Source of the DNA: CAWCTB01 sp963798275
GTDB taxonomy: Bacteria > Acidobacteriota > Terriglobia > Terriglobales > Acidobacteriaceae
Assembly: GCA_963798275.1 (NCBI GenBank)
Contig: CAWCTB010000024.1
Location: 1 to 64,000, forward strand
DNA length: 64,000 nt
Direction: 5' to 3'
Both the position numbers and the translations under genes were made by a program. Positions 17,537-27,176 of the stretch are shown here, in pieces; position 1 is the stretch's first letter; the number at the start of each line of letters is the position of its first letter. The notes beneath the pieces were generated by a model. The model ran no database searches and had not been told where the DNA came from. It worked only from the letters and a program-made list of their open reading frames with translations.

Positions 17537-17719
17537 CTATTCTTCGTAGCACGGACTGCCCTTGTGCCCGGATGCCTGGTGGTCTTTATGTCTTGCGGCA
17601 CAACTGAGCATAGGCTCTCTCGATGCCCGCTCTGTGTTGTTCGGTCGGGCTGAGTCTTCGAGTGCAGTGACAATCTCGGCGAGCTTTCCTTCGGGTAACT
17701 CCAGTTCTTCGCACAGCAT
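17537..17719 (-). CDS. Small hypothetical protein, 60 residues
   Basis: ATG 17719 is preceded by a near-perfect ribosome-binding site (GGGAGGTCGTC-ATG). The peptide begins MLCEELELPEGKLAEIVTAL, which reads as an acidic amphipathic helix, while the second half is less protein-like and may reflect a frame change. No family is recognised. The strong Shine-Dalgarno is the main reason to keep it. The neighbouring region 17736-17965 has no convincing gene. Confidence 0.4.
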   Translation of the reverse strand: MLCEELELPEGKLAEIVTALEDSARPNNTERASREPMLSCAARHKDHQASGHKGSPCYEE

Positions 17720-17965
17720 GACGACCTCCCTCGAATCAGCCCGGTTTCCCGAAATCGGGTGATTGCGGCGCGGGGCGCAGGCTCAACGAAGATATTGATT
17801 CTGGTTGCACCAATTGAATCAATGCGAGGGGCCAATCGCAGAGCCTCAACTTCTCGCGGCCGTGTACGAACCCGGCCGATTCTTCGAGGCTCGCGCAATT
17901 GTGAACGAGCTGCTCTGGGCCGACCCGCTGGAAGTCGAGTGCGTATGAACGCCGGATCGAGCGGC

Positions 17966-19234
17966 TTACTTCCGTTCCAAGTTCCTGATGTAGACTCCCA
18001 GCCCCAAGAGGGTGAGGGCGATCATCACCAGCGATAGTCCGAGTCCAACACGGCGGAACTTCCATTCCTGCAGCGCCTTCTCTCCGGCACTGAAGGTTTG
18101 TCGCGTTACCGCAAGCCCGGCATCGGTGTCGTGTTTCAGGTCATTGTCGTTGAAAGCGTGCACGGTGACGCGCGCCTTCAACAGCGCATCGCGGGCCTGT
18201 GACTGTTGCAGCAGGGGTTGGCTGACCTCCATTCCCCGCCGCTCGGCGCGTCCCAGGATGCCGTCGGAAGCCACGATCGCCAACTGCAGATTTTCCAGTT
18301 GCTCATGCATGGCCTTAGCTTGCACAAAACCGGCGTCACCTTCGGTGTGGCAGTGGAGGCACACGGATTTCGGTCCCGTGCCAATCATGTCGTCGGTAGG
18401 ATGAACGATCTTGTGGTTGCTGTGACAGGTTACGCAACCGGGAAATCCCGCGGCGGCGAACGCATCCTTGTGGGGACTGGTCTCGAACAACTGGGCCTGG
18501 AAGACATGGCAATTCGAACAGACGTTGGTCACGCTGGCCACCCCGGGCGGGGCCGCGCCGTGATTACCATGGCAAGTGGTACAGGTCGGAGCGCTTAGGT
18601 CGCCGCGGACGACCATGGCCTCGTGATGAGCGCTTTGCTCATAGTTGGCAAACTGATCGGTCTTGATGCCGTAGGGTTCCATGTAAGCGGCATCGGCGTG
18701 GCAATGGGAACAGGTGGTTGCAATGTTGGTGGGATGCACGGTGGAACGCGGGTCCGACGGCGCGCGGAGATCGTGAACGCCATGACAGTCGGTACAAACC
18801 GCGACCTTGGGGTCGCCCTTCGCCCACTTCTGGCCATGGACGCTGGTCTTATATTGCTGGAACTGATCGACACGCAGCCCGGGGTTGTATTTCTTCATCC
18901 GTTCGGCGTCGGAGTGGCAGGAAGCGCAGAGTTCCGGAATCTGGTGGCGATCGATCTTGCCCTTCCATCCGGCAGCACGGCTCATGGCTTTTTCGGGGTC
19001 GTCACTGCTCGCGTCGCCACCATGACACGCGGCACAGGTGAGCCCTTTCAGTCCGTGGATGTTCTGGCTGTATGTTTCCACGCTGACGCCCAACGGCTCG
19101 GGCAGGTTGGAGTGGCAGTCGAGACAGGAATTTTTGGTTTGTGCGGAAACGGGCAGGCCAATGCAGAACCACCCCGCGACCGTGATGAGTACCATGCGGC
19201 GGCTGCACTCCCACACCTGACGATGTTTATTCAT
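17966..19234 (-). CDS. Nine-heme membrane-anchored cytochrome c
   Basis: A 422-residue protein with an N-terminal signal (MVLITVAGWFCIGLPVSAQ) and nine CxxCH haem sites in order: CLDCH, CAACH, CASCH, CTDCH, CSHCH, CTTCH, CSNCH, CVTCH and CLHCH. All nine lie within the first 310 residues; an alpha-helical segment without haems follows, and one C-terminal helix (LGLSLVMIALTLLGLGVYI) anchors it. The haem domain would face the periplasm. It is the last gene of an operon with cytochrome b, Rieske and a small cytochrome c, so it probably accepts or donates electrons for that complex in place of a c1 or f subunit. The partner reductase is unknown. Confidence 0.9.
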   Translation of the reverse strand: MNKHRQVWECSRRMVLITVAGWFCIGLPVSAQTKNSCLDCHSNLPEPLGVSVETYSQNIHGLKGLTCAACHGGDASSDDPEKAMSRAAGWKGKIDRHQIPELCASCHSDAERMKKYNPGLRVDQFQQYKTSVHGQKWAKGDPKVAVCTDCHGVHDLRAPSDPRSTVHPTNIATTCSHCHADAAYMEPYGIKTDQFANYEQSAHHEAMVVRGDLSAPTCTTCHGNHGAAPPGVASVTNVCSNCHVFQAQLFETSPHKDAFAAAGFPGCVTCHSNHKIVHPTDDMIGTGPKSVCLHCHTEGDAGFVQAKAMHEQLENLQLAIVASDGILGRAERRGMEVSQPLLQQSQARDALLKARVTVHAFNDNDLKHDTDAGLAVTRQTFSAGEKALQEWKFRRVGLGLSLVMIALTLLGLGVYIRNLERK

Positions 19235-19240
19235 GCCGCC

Positions 19241-20329
19241 TCACTTTGCCACCCAGCCGTAGACGGTCATGGCGGCCATATAGCCGAGAAAGACGCAAGC
19301 TAATCCGGGAATCCAGCGCCCCGTGTTGATGGGCTTCTGGCGGTCGAGGAAGGGCAACAGCAGGGCCACCGCGCCCACCGCTCCGAACGCCAGGATGCCG
19401 AGCATTTCGCCGTCCATGCCCAGGATTTTTGAGGGAATCAGCTTCAAGGTCTGGAACATGAAGAGGAAGTACCACTCCGGCTTGATGCCGGCGGGCGCGG
19501 AACCAAACGGATCGGCTTTCACCCCGAGGTTCCAGGGAAACAGCGCTGCCAGCGCTCCCAACAGTCCCAGCGCCACATACCATGCCATCAACTCGCGCAA
19601 CATGAAGTTGGGAAAGAAGCGGATCTCGCGTTTGTCTTGTGGCCGCGCCAACCACTCCGCTTCCACTTTGGGGGGAACGCTCATGCCGAAGTACTGAATC
19701 AGCCCGAGGTGAATGGCGATGAGGAGGGTGGCGATCGCCGGCAGGATGGCAACGTGAAATCCGAACAGCCGGGTCAGGGTGCTGCCGGTGATTTCCTCGC
19801 CGCCCCGCAGAAACAGCAGGGTGGGATGGCCGATGAGGGGAATCTGCGCTGGGATCTCGGTGCCAACCTTGGTCGCGAAATAGGACAGCGTGTTCCAGGG
19901 CAGCAGGTAACCGGTGAACCCGAAGGCCAGCATGAGGAAGAGCAGCAGGACGCCGCTCACCCAGGTCAGCTCACGCGGTTTGCGGTAGGCCTTCAGGAAC
20001 AGCACGCTGAACAGGTGGGCGAAGGCGATGAAGATCAGCAGGTTCGCCGACCAGGAGTGCACCGAGCGGACCAGCCACCCGAACTGCACCTGGGTCATGA
20101 TGAATTGCACGCTTTCGAAAGCTTCGTCAGCACCGGGACGGTAATACAACAGCAGCAGGGCGCCGGTGAGAACCTGCACTCCGAAGAGAAACAGCGTCAT
20201 GCCGCCCAGGAAATACCAGTACGAATAACGGTGGATCGGCACCTTCTTCTTCCGGGCCAGAGACTTGATGTCGTCGAGATGGAAGCGCTCGTCGATCCAG
20301 GCGCGAATACCCGTGGACGCAGTGGCCAT
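19241..20329 (-). CDS. Cytochrome b (b6 plus subunit IV fusion)
   Basis: A 362-residue membrane protein covering cytochrome b6 and subunit IV in one chain. Haem ligands appear as VHSWSANLLIFIAFAHL (13 residues between His) and FHVAILPAIATLLIAIH (14 between His). The second spacing is the b6f-type value rather than the mitochondrial one. The quinol-site motif PEWY is present in IKPEWYFLFMFQTLK. ATG 20329 overlaps the Rieske stop (TAATG), so an upstream in-frame extension to 20461 is rejected. Sited between Rieske and the nine-haem cytochrome, it forms the quinol-oxidising core of a bc-type complex in the inner membrane. Confidence 0.93.
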   Translation of the reverse strand: MATASTGIRAWIDERFHLDDIKSLARKKKVPIHRYSYWYFLGGMTLFLFGVQVLTGALLLLYYRPGADEAFESVQFIMTQVQFGWLVRSVHSWSANLLIFIAFAHLFSVLFLKAYRKPRELTWVSGVLLLFLMLAFGFTGYLLPWNTLSYFATKVGTEIPAQIPLIGHPTLLFLRGGEEITGSTLTRLFGFHVAILPAIATLLIAIHLGLIQYFGMSVPPKVEAEWLARPQDKREIRFFPNFMLRELMAWYVALGLLGALAALFPWNLGVKADPFGSAPAGIKPEWYFLFMFQTLKLIPSKILGMDGEMLGILAFGAVGAVALLLPFLDRQKPINTGRWIPGLACVFLGYMAAMTVYGWVAK

Positions 20330-20814
20330 TACGCCTCCTGCTTTCGCCGCACGAAGATCTGGTCGCCACGGACCTGCACTTCGAAAGCTTCCAGCGGGCG
20401 CGGCGGAGGACCCGAGATGTTGCGGCCGTTCAGGTCGTACATGCCGTTGTGGCAGGGACACCAGATCTCGCGCAGGTCGGGACGGTACTGTACCGTGCAG
20501 CCGAGGTGGGTGCAGGTCGCCGACATCGCACGGTACTCGCCCGAGGCAGTCTCGACCAGCAGCCCGGGGCGCGTGCCGAACCGAAATATCTTGGCCGTAT
20601 TCGGCTTAAGTTCCGAAACGCGGGCCGCCATCACGGCGTCGCTGCCCAGGTCCGGCAACTTGGGCGGAACCAGGTAGCGGAAAATGGGATAAAGGAACGA
20701 GGCCGCCGAAGCCAGCAGCCCGGTTCCCAACAGGAGGTTGACAAAACGGCGGCGCGGCAAGCCGGCAGGTGCAGTCTCTGCCGAGGCGGCGCTTGGGCCT
20801 TGTGCCGAAGACAT
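20329..20814 (-). CDS. Rieske iron-sulfur protein
   Basis: A 161-residue protein. The N-terminus has a twin-arginine-like signal anchor (LPRRRFVNLLLGTGLLASAA), and the [2Fe-2S] cluster ligands are in CTHLGC and CPCHNG, with the conserved GPPPRPL loop after the second box. The cluster domain would lie on the periplasmic side and shuttle electrons from quinol at cytochrome b to a c-type haem. It overlaps the cytochrome b start by one base and lies 12 bases after the small cytochrome c gene. Length and motifs are normal. Confidence 0.94.
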   Translation of the reverse strand: MSSAQGPSAASAETAPAGLPRRRFVNLLLGTGLLASAASFLYPIFRYLVPPKLPDLGSDAVMAARVSELKPNTAKIFRFGTRPGLLVETASGEYRAMSATCTHLGCTVQYRPDLREIWCPCHNGMYDLNGRNISGPPPRPLEAFEVQVRGDQIFVRRKQEA

Positions 20815-20826
20815 CGATAGCCTCCG

Positions 20827-21138
20827 CTATTTGCCAAGCTCGCGCACGTACTTCACCAGCCCATCCACCTGTTCGGGCGTGAGGGTCTTGTAGGCCGGCA
20901 TTTTGCCCTTGCCGTTGGCGATGGCGTTCTTCAGCTCGGCATCCGTCAGCTTCTGAATTTCCGGCGATTTGTAACTCTTGACGCCGAGTTTCTGGCCCAT
21001 GGCGCTTCCCGTGCCGTCCGGCCCGTGACACATGACGCATTTGGACTTGAAGAGAGCCGCGGCGTCGGTGGAATCGGCAAAGCAACTGAGCGAGACGCCA
21101 AGCACAAAGAGCAATAATACTGGCAACATCCGTTTCAT
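20827..21138 (-). CDS. Small periplasmic cytochrome c
   Basis: A 103-residue class I cytochrome: signal peptide MKRMLPVLLLFVLGVSLSCF, haem site CVMCH about residue 34, and the distal Met in GKGKMPAYKTLTPEQVDGLV. ATG 21138 has a GAGGAG site 8 bases upstream, so the longer frame from 21243 is not used. It is the first gene of the Rieske/cytochrome b operon and would carry electrons to or from the complex. A Cys near the signal cleavage site might act as a lipobox, but the context is not a strong match. Confidence 0.9.
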   Translation of the reverse strand: MKRMLPVLLLFVLGVSLSCFADSTDAAALFKSKCVMCHGPDGTGSAMGQKLGVKSYKSPEIQKLTDAELKNAIANGKGKMPAYKTLTPEQVDGLVKYVRELGK

Positions 21139-22432
21139 TCCACTTCTCCTCTGTACGATTGTACGATGACTTGTGAGCGACACAAATGCTGACGCGATGG
21201 GGTGCTGCCCCCACGACGGAGAGACAACCAGTTGTGAAGTCACTAACTCCGGTAATCAAGGGCAGACACACGCGAACAGCTTCCTGCTGCCACACGCAAG
21301 ATTAACGATAGCAGCGCCATCGAACGAACGTTCACTTTCTTTTGAAGGTGGCGAGAAAGTAACATCCGCCGTTCACGCCCGGCAGTGATGCCAATCACCA
21401 GCATCTGTGACTAGCGAAGGTCGACGACGGGGGGCGCCACGTTCCATCGCGGGCACTGCAGCGGAATAGTTAACAAATCGGCGCTCTGGAACTTCCCGGG
21501 GTTAGAGCAGATGGAGAGCAACGCGTCACGACTAGCGCTTTACATAAGCCACGGAACATGTGCGGGTCATCCCAAGCCCAATCGTCCGGTCAGACCAAGG
21601 GCCAACCCGGTACCACCGAAAAGCTTGAGCTGGGAGGCCTATGTTGCCGCAAGGTGCGAAGCAAGGCGAAGCCACTGCGGCGAAAACGTGTGTTACTCCA
21701 GCAAGGTTGTGCAACTGCCCCAACGCTCTGGCATGCGCTGCCCACCCCAGTAGAGGCGTGCGGCCAGCAGAACGCTGACGCCGGCGAGCAGGCGGCCTGT
21801 CGCAGAAACTCATGGCCACGGCCGACAATAGACGATTGCACGCTGGTTTCACTAAACCAACATGGAGAGCTTTTCCCTGAGGTGGAATTATCCACCCATT
21901 GGGGGATCCCCGAGCTACCGTCCCAAAGCCAAATCGAGGTGCTTGAGAAGAATTACTTAACATGGTACTAGGGCAATAGTTGGGCGCGGAGTGGCTGTTT
22001 CGAGGGGGAAAAGCGGTTTTCAATGATCGTTCCGCAAAATAAGGATCGAGCAAGGAAATACGGGGAAATAATTGAGTCGTCGTAGATGACCCGTAAATCC
22101 TCCAGGCCAATTTGAGTTGAAATCTCTTAGGCGGGAGATCCGCAAATGCGGAGAAGTCGCAGAGCATGATTTCGACAGATCGGATAGTAGTGCTGAGCAA
22201 TCCAGTTAGCTAGACGTAAGTTGTATATGCGAGGCTGGCAAAGAAATGTTGATAGTAGTGGTATGAAAGGTGCTATATGATTAGCTGGCATTTGAGTCCT
22301 TCGTATCAAGATCACTAGCCACGAATAGGGTCTTGTCCAGAGAGGGCGATCCATTTAGATTGAGACTGCAATTTAGATTGAGAATGCCATTAAGTTACCG
22401 GCTCCCGCGGAGGAGGCCTCTGGCCTAAACCC
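21139..22432. other. Long intergenic region, no convincing gene
   Basis: About 1.3 kb between the cytochrome operon and the polysaccharide regulators. A minus-strand frame (21532-22200) is open but has compositionally odd, motif-free sequence. A GGGGATCCCC palindrome lies near 21902, and paired ATTTAGATTGAGA repeats at 22353-22383. This may be the boundary of the exopolysaccharide region. Confidence 0.4.
22353..22383 (+). repeat. Two direct repeats ATTTAGATTGAGA
   Basis: Identical 13-base words at 22353-22365 and 22371-22383, repeating every 18 bases, about 50-80 bases upstream of the response regulator. A regulator-binding site is possible but unproven. Confidence 0.5.
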
Positions 22433-23139
22433 ATGGAGAAAGTGCATCGGTTCGACACTGACCCGAAGCGGGTCGGCCAATATACGAGTTTTTGTCTTCG
22501 AGTCCAGCCAAATGAGCTGCGAACTCCTGTCTCATGCACTCGAACAATCGGCATATGGAATAACGGTCGTCGGATCCGCCGTCAGCTTGACCGAAGAAGC
22601 AGAATCGGAACTGGCTAACGCTGACGTGGCCGTGATTAGTTCTACGTTACGCGATGGACCGCAGACGGGCTTTTCATTGCTGCGCCAGTTGGCCCGAAGC
22701 CTATCCCCGTTTGCGCTGCGTGGTGCTTCTCGAAAATTGTGAGCGCGATCTGGTGATTGAAGCGTTTCGATCAGGGGCAGTGGGCGTGTGTCAACGAGAC
22801 CAGCCGTATCAGATGCTGTGTAAGTCTGTGTACAGCGTTTACAGCGGCCAGGTGTGGGCAAATAGCCGCCAAATGCGTTACGTACTGGAAGCACTGACGG
22901 CAGGCATGCCAAGACGCATAACGGATGCACGGGGGAAGGTTCTTCTCACCGGCAGAGAAGAGCGAGTGGTGTCGCTGGTAGCGGAAGGCCTGACGAATCG
23001 CGAGGTCGCGCAGCAGTTGAGTCTCAGCGAGCACACGGTGAAAAACCATTTATTCCGGATTTATGAGCGGCTGGGGATCTCTTGCCGTGCCGAGCTGATT
23101 CTCTATCTGATCGGACAGAAAGACTCGGCCAGTGCATGA
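22433..23139 (+). pseudogene. LuxR-family response regulator, frameshifted
   Basis: The C-terminal part carries a clean LuxR helix-turn-helix: LTGREERVVSLVAEGLTNRE followed by VAQQLSLSEHTVKNHLFRIY. Upstream, a degenerate receiver domain reads IRVFVFESSQMSCELLSHAL up to DGPQTGFSLLRQLA. The frame shifts by one base near 22695, and the domain continues as WPEAYPRLRCVVLLENCERD then GAVGVCQRD. The acceptor position seems to fall in ADVAVISS, which lacks the usual Asp at the strand end, so phosphorylation is doubtful. The start is unclear: ATG 22433 would require a second shift, ATG 22512 is in frame. Position just before the NusG-like gene suggests control of the polysaccharide cluster. Confidence 0.75.
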
Positions 23140-23593
23140 TTTTCGAGCGAGTTGAGCTACCTTAATTGAGCTGCAGGGTCAGACCTAGAGATAAACGTCT
23201 CATCTCGGGCTGAGATAAAGCTGTCAACGTAGAGTTAGGCTCTATGAGAGAAGCCGTTAGTCGGTTGTGACTTCTACGGGCCTAACTTTGTGCCTCTTGT
23301 CAAAGGCAGTGGATTCACCTTAGAGTTCGAGTCGATCAAAGAGCAGCTTGTTGCCGATTTCACGGCGGCAAATGAGCAACATTGAACGACTGAGCTACCA
23401 AGACTGCTGAAGACTGGCCGCTTCGAGTTTACAGCTGGTACGTCTGCTGTCATCTCTCCTAGTATTGCCAATTCCTTCCAGCCGAAAGTTCCTCAGGTTT
23501 CAGTCGAATCCCCCGTTTTCCACGAGTGACTGCCTGTAAGTCACCTTGGCGAAGCCTTGCCTCACTCCAAGAGATAGCCTGGCCGGAGATCGA
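23140..23593. other. Intergenic region before the antiterminator gene
   Basis: About 450 bases with no confident gene. A short stretch near 23265-23390 (FYGPNFVPLVKGSGFTLEF) reads like protein but has no start and ends quickly. A TCTCA...TGAGA inverted repeat lies near 23198. A leader for the NusG-like regulator would be expected here. Confidence 0.35.
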
Positions 23594-24192
23594 ATGGATA
23601 TTCCAGTACAACCACTGCTAAACTACGCGACGACAGGGGTTAGTCTAAGTGACATTCCACGGTGGTACGCGGCGTACACGCTTCCGCGTCATGAGAAAAC
23701 CGTAACCGACCAACTGCTCATTTAAGTCAGTTGAGGTATTTCTCCCGACATTTACGACCGAAAGCCGCTGGAAAGACCGGCGTAAGCAGATTCAAACCCC
23801 TTTGTTTCCGGGGTATGTGTTCACTAGAGTCCGACGCTGTGAGAAGAGCAAAATACTATCGGTACCAAGTGTGGTTCGAATGCTGTCGTTCAACGGCATG
23901 CTGGCTGCTATCGACGACTCGGAGATCGAAGCAGTCAGGAAATGCGTGGAACAAGGGGTCGGGTTAGGACCGTACCCGTTTCTGGAGGTCGGAGAACGGG
24001 TTCGGGTTCGATCTGGAGCATTCGAAGGGCTTGGAGGGACTTGTAATCCGCCGAAAGAACAAATGCCGCCTGGTGATTTCCATTGCTTTAATTCACCAGT
24101 CGGTAGCCATTGAGATCGATCAATGCCTCCTAGAACCGATAAAACGGTCGGCTGCTAATATCACCGCAGGAGCGTCCCACCGCTTGCTATAG
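23594..24192 (+). pseudogene. UpxY/RfaH-type NusG-like antiterminator, frameshifted
   Basis: Across frames one protein of about 200 residues can be read. It starts at ATG 23594 (MDIPVQPLLNYATTG) and has the NGN-domain start PRWYAAYTLPRHEKTVTDQL. After a shift near 23725 it gives SVEVFLPTFTTESRWKDRR, then the signature PLFPGYVFTRVRRCEKSKIL. A KOW-like C-terminus (VGERVRVRSGAFEGL) passes through a last shift near 24030 into VIRRKNKCRLVISIALIHQS and a stop at 24190-24192. This is the specialised NusG paralogue commonly placed at the head of polysaccharide operons, where it lets RNA polymerase read through the long cluster. At least two shifts break it as written. Confidence 0.8.
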
Positions 24193-24366
24193 CCTGGTTT
24201 CCCATGCCCCACCAGGGAGAGTGGGCGCGCGTCAGCCCGCCGGCAACTCACTGGTGTGACACCACGGACTGCGCTTTACCTCGAGTGTTCAGATGTACCG
24301 ATCCATGGATCTTTTCATGAACGAAGAACGTCAACTCGACAGCAAGAAGGGATCGAGGAGAGAGGA

Positions 24367-24672
24367 ATGCGGCGCTTCCCCATCTCGGCGTCAGCTTATT
24401 TCCAGTGGAAAGGCCCAGACGACAATTGGCATGAAAGCACTGGCATAACTCAGAATATCAGCGCTCGCGGGGTGTTTATTTTAGCCCGCCGTCTTCCGCC
24501 ACTCGGGGGCGCGGTTGAGGTGACCGTAGATATTCCCCCGGTAAATCCCAGCGGAACCGCAAGAGGGCAACTGCGTGGGAAAGGCATTGTTACCCGCGTC
24601 GCTCCGGAAACCGGCTTTGCGGCGGAGGTATTTTTCCAAGTGCTGCGAGTCGATAAAGCGAGGACATCTTAA
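24367..24672 (+). CDS. PilZ domain protein
   Basis: A 101-residue PilZ-type protein: MRRFPISASAYFQW provides the leading basic motif (R-R instead of RxxxR is partly degenerate), TGITQNISARGVFILARRLP matches the D/N-xSxxG segment (NISARG), and the barrel ends with RVAPETGFAAEVFFQVLRV. PilZ domains bind cyclic di-GMP; here the reduced N-terminal arginine motif leaves binding uncertain. ATG 24367 has a strong GAGGAGAGAGGA site. An alternative frame upstream (MNEERQLDSKKGSRREE, ATG 24317) would fuse on after one shift and give a more complete RxxxR region. It sits between the antiterminator and the TPR gene in the regulatory head of the cluster. Confidence 0.8.
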   Translation: MRRFPISASAYFQWKGPDDNWHESTGITQNISARGVFILARRLPPLGGAVEVTVDIPPVNPSGTARGQLRGKGIVTRVAPETGFAAEVFFQVLRVDKARTS

Positions 24673-24868
24673 GTCTCTCCGAGTTCAGCCCACCGTTTTT
24701 CGCACCATTGATGTGTGCCGGGTACGAAAGGCTTTGGGGTTGACGGTGTTTTTCCGCCGGCGCTCAGGCTTAGCCGCACCTGGATGCACGACAACGGAAC
24801 ACGAAAACCTTGAAAAGGGCGACGGGGCGTTCCAAGGATGGTCAGGGATCTGATCTGTAGGCCTCCCT

Positions 24869-27176
24869 TCATAGTGTCAAGCTGTTGAGCTGTTTCTTCA
24901 CCTGCGCGGCTTCACTGTAATCCGGGTTGATCTTGAGCACCTGTTCGAGTTGCTGTCGCGCCAGTGCCGGCTGTTCGGTCTTCAAGTAAGCCATCCCCAG
25001 GTGGTAATGAATATCAGGATTATCTGGCGCACGGTATTTTGCCTGCAGTTTGACAGCTTCTTGTAAGAGGCTAACGGCGGGCCGATACGCCCCTTTCTGA
25101 TAGTAAACCCAGCCTAGCGTGTCAGCCGCAGCAGGAGAGTCAGGCATGGCCCGGCGCGCATTCTCGGCTAACGACAAGGCCACATCGACGTTGCCACCGC
25201 TTTGTAACATGACGTTGGCAAGATTTCTTGAAGCGAGCGGATCACCAGGCCTGATGCCCAACGCCTGCTGATAAGCTTCCTGAGCCTTGGTCCAATCCCG
25301 TCTTGACTCATAAAGCTCACCCAAAAGGGTATAGAATTCGGGCGCATGAGGATGATCCTGGATCGCATGCTGATAGGTAGCGATAGCTTGGTCTACCTCT
25401 CCCCTTGCCGCTTGTACCTGGCCCAACTTGATCAGAGCATCGAAATTGTTTCCGTCGAGTTCTACTGATTTGCGGAAGGCCGCTTCGGCTCCGTTCAGGT
25501 CTTTGCGGTTGCGAAAGAGAAGGGTTCCAAGCAGGTCGTAGAAGCTGCTGTTGGCAGGTGACTTGGCGATTTGGGCAGTTCGTGACGGCAAGGGCCTTTT
25601 CGACCTGCTGTCGGGCCAGATACGAGTTCACTAGGCCTCGGAGCGCATCGCTAGAATTGGGATCACGGTCGAGCGCGTCCTGGTACGCCTCGCCGGCATC
25701 GCTGTACTGCTTCTGAACGAACTTCAGGTTTCCGCGCTGAACGTAACCCAGCTGACTCCGTGGATCCACTTCAATTGCGTTGCGTATGTCTTCTTCAGCA
25801 GCGGGAAACTGGCGGCGATTGATGTGAGAAAGGGCGCGCAGCGCATAGCCATCCGCTGATGTGGGCTGCAGATGAATGAGCTGGGTGGCCGCCTGCTCGA
25901 GCGAACTCATGTCACCCTGGCGCATTGCTAGTAACGCCAAAGAGCGCTGAGCCTCGACCATGTCGGGACGAAGACGCACCGCATCCCGCCATTCGCTTTG
26001 GGCGTTCTCCAGGTTCCCCAGCTTTTGAAACGCGAGTCCCAACTGGTAGTGGGCCGTGGCGTTATTGGGATCATTCTTGATGACTGATTGCAGTGTCATG
26101 GTGGCCCCGTTGGCATCTCCAGCCGCTATTTGCAACTGCCCGCGGCAGAGCAGGGCCTCATCGTCGTTGGGACTCGCTGTCAGGATTTCATCATTCAGTT
26201 TGCGTGCCTCGTCGTAGCGACCTTTCTGGATAAGGAGTTGAACATAGTTTCTCTTCACCGTAAGGTCTTTGGAGTGCTCCTGGTAGAGGCCTCCGTACTC
26301 GGCGACTGCTTTGTCCAAGTCCCCAGTCGTAATGTAAAAGTCCCCAAGCATGCGGTAGCCAGGCGAGCTTTCGGGAAAGTCGCGCTTGACCTGTTTCAGA
26401 AATTCCTCCGCCTTAGGCTTGTTGCCTTCGGCCACATATAGGCGGGCAAGGGCGGAGCGGGAATCCACATTCTTCAGATCTAGGTCCATGGCGCGGCGAA
26501 ATTCCTGCTCAGCCTCCCCATATCGGCCGCGCGACTGGTGGTAGGCGCCCAGCGTCAACCACGCATACGAGTTCTTGGGATTCAGTTCAACCGCTTTCTT
26601 TATGTTAGCTTCAGCCGCGTCAGGTTGATGGTTGTTCATTAGCATGAGCGCCAGGCCAAGATACAAATCCGAATCGCCGGGATCGAGCGTTATGGCCTTC
26701 TGCATTTCCCCAATTGCTGCCGGAAAGTCGCCTTGCGCAGCCAGGAGATTTGCTACTACCGAATGGACTTTGGGATCATTCGGGCGTTTTTGGAGAAGAA
26801 GATCGGTTTGTTCCCGCGCCAGTTGAAGGTTGTTGGAAGCTATCAGCAGCTTGGCCATCTCGATGCGGGCTGGGTAATTGTCGGGCTGCAGTTCAACGGT
26901 ACGGACGAGTTCCTGATAAGCGGGCGACCACTGCTGCTGTTTGAGGTAACTTTGCGCCAGTTGGTAGCGGGCATCAGCATAGTTCTGGTCGATCTTAAGG
27001 GCGTTGGCGAACTCTATCGCGGCTTCACGATACTTACCTTTCTCAAAGTAGCGCTGGCCGCTCTGAAAATATTTCTGCTTGCGTACATTGGGATCGCGGG
27101 AGCACGAGGTAAAAATGGCTGTGATGATGATGATGATGAGAAACGAAATCAGACGAAAAGCGGCGGAGTGCTTCAC
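24869..27176 (-). pseudogene. TPR-repeat lipoprotein (PrsT-like), one frameshift
   Basis: A protein of about 770 residues made almost wholly of tetratricopeptide repeats. From GTG 27176 the N-terminus is a lipoprotein signal with an Ile-rich core and lipobox FTSC, followed by YFQSGQRYFEKGKYREAAIE and some 18-20 repeats. The frame is lost near 25590 (QVEKALAV to RTAQIAKSPANSSF) and continues to the stop at 24869. It resembles PrsT, the TPR lipoprotein of PEP-CTERM exopolysaccharide loci, which is thought to help assembly or export at the outer membrane. It is divergent from the VPEGG-CTERM protein gene, with a palindrome between them. One single-base shift is the only defect. Confidence 0.82.

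Noticed and set aside
21532..22200. Minus-strand ORF of 222 codons
   Set aside because: Composition is irregular, no motif or signal peptide, and no ribosome-binding site.
22385..22432. Possible cyclic-di-GMP (GEMM) riboswitch because of GGCCTCTGGCCTAAACCC
   Set aside because: The conserved GACGCAAAG and the 5' GGGCAAACC elements are absent, so only a short chance match remains.
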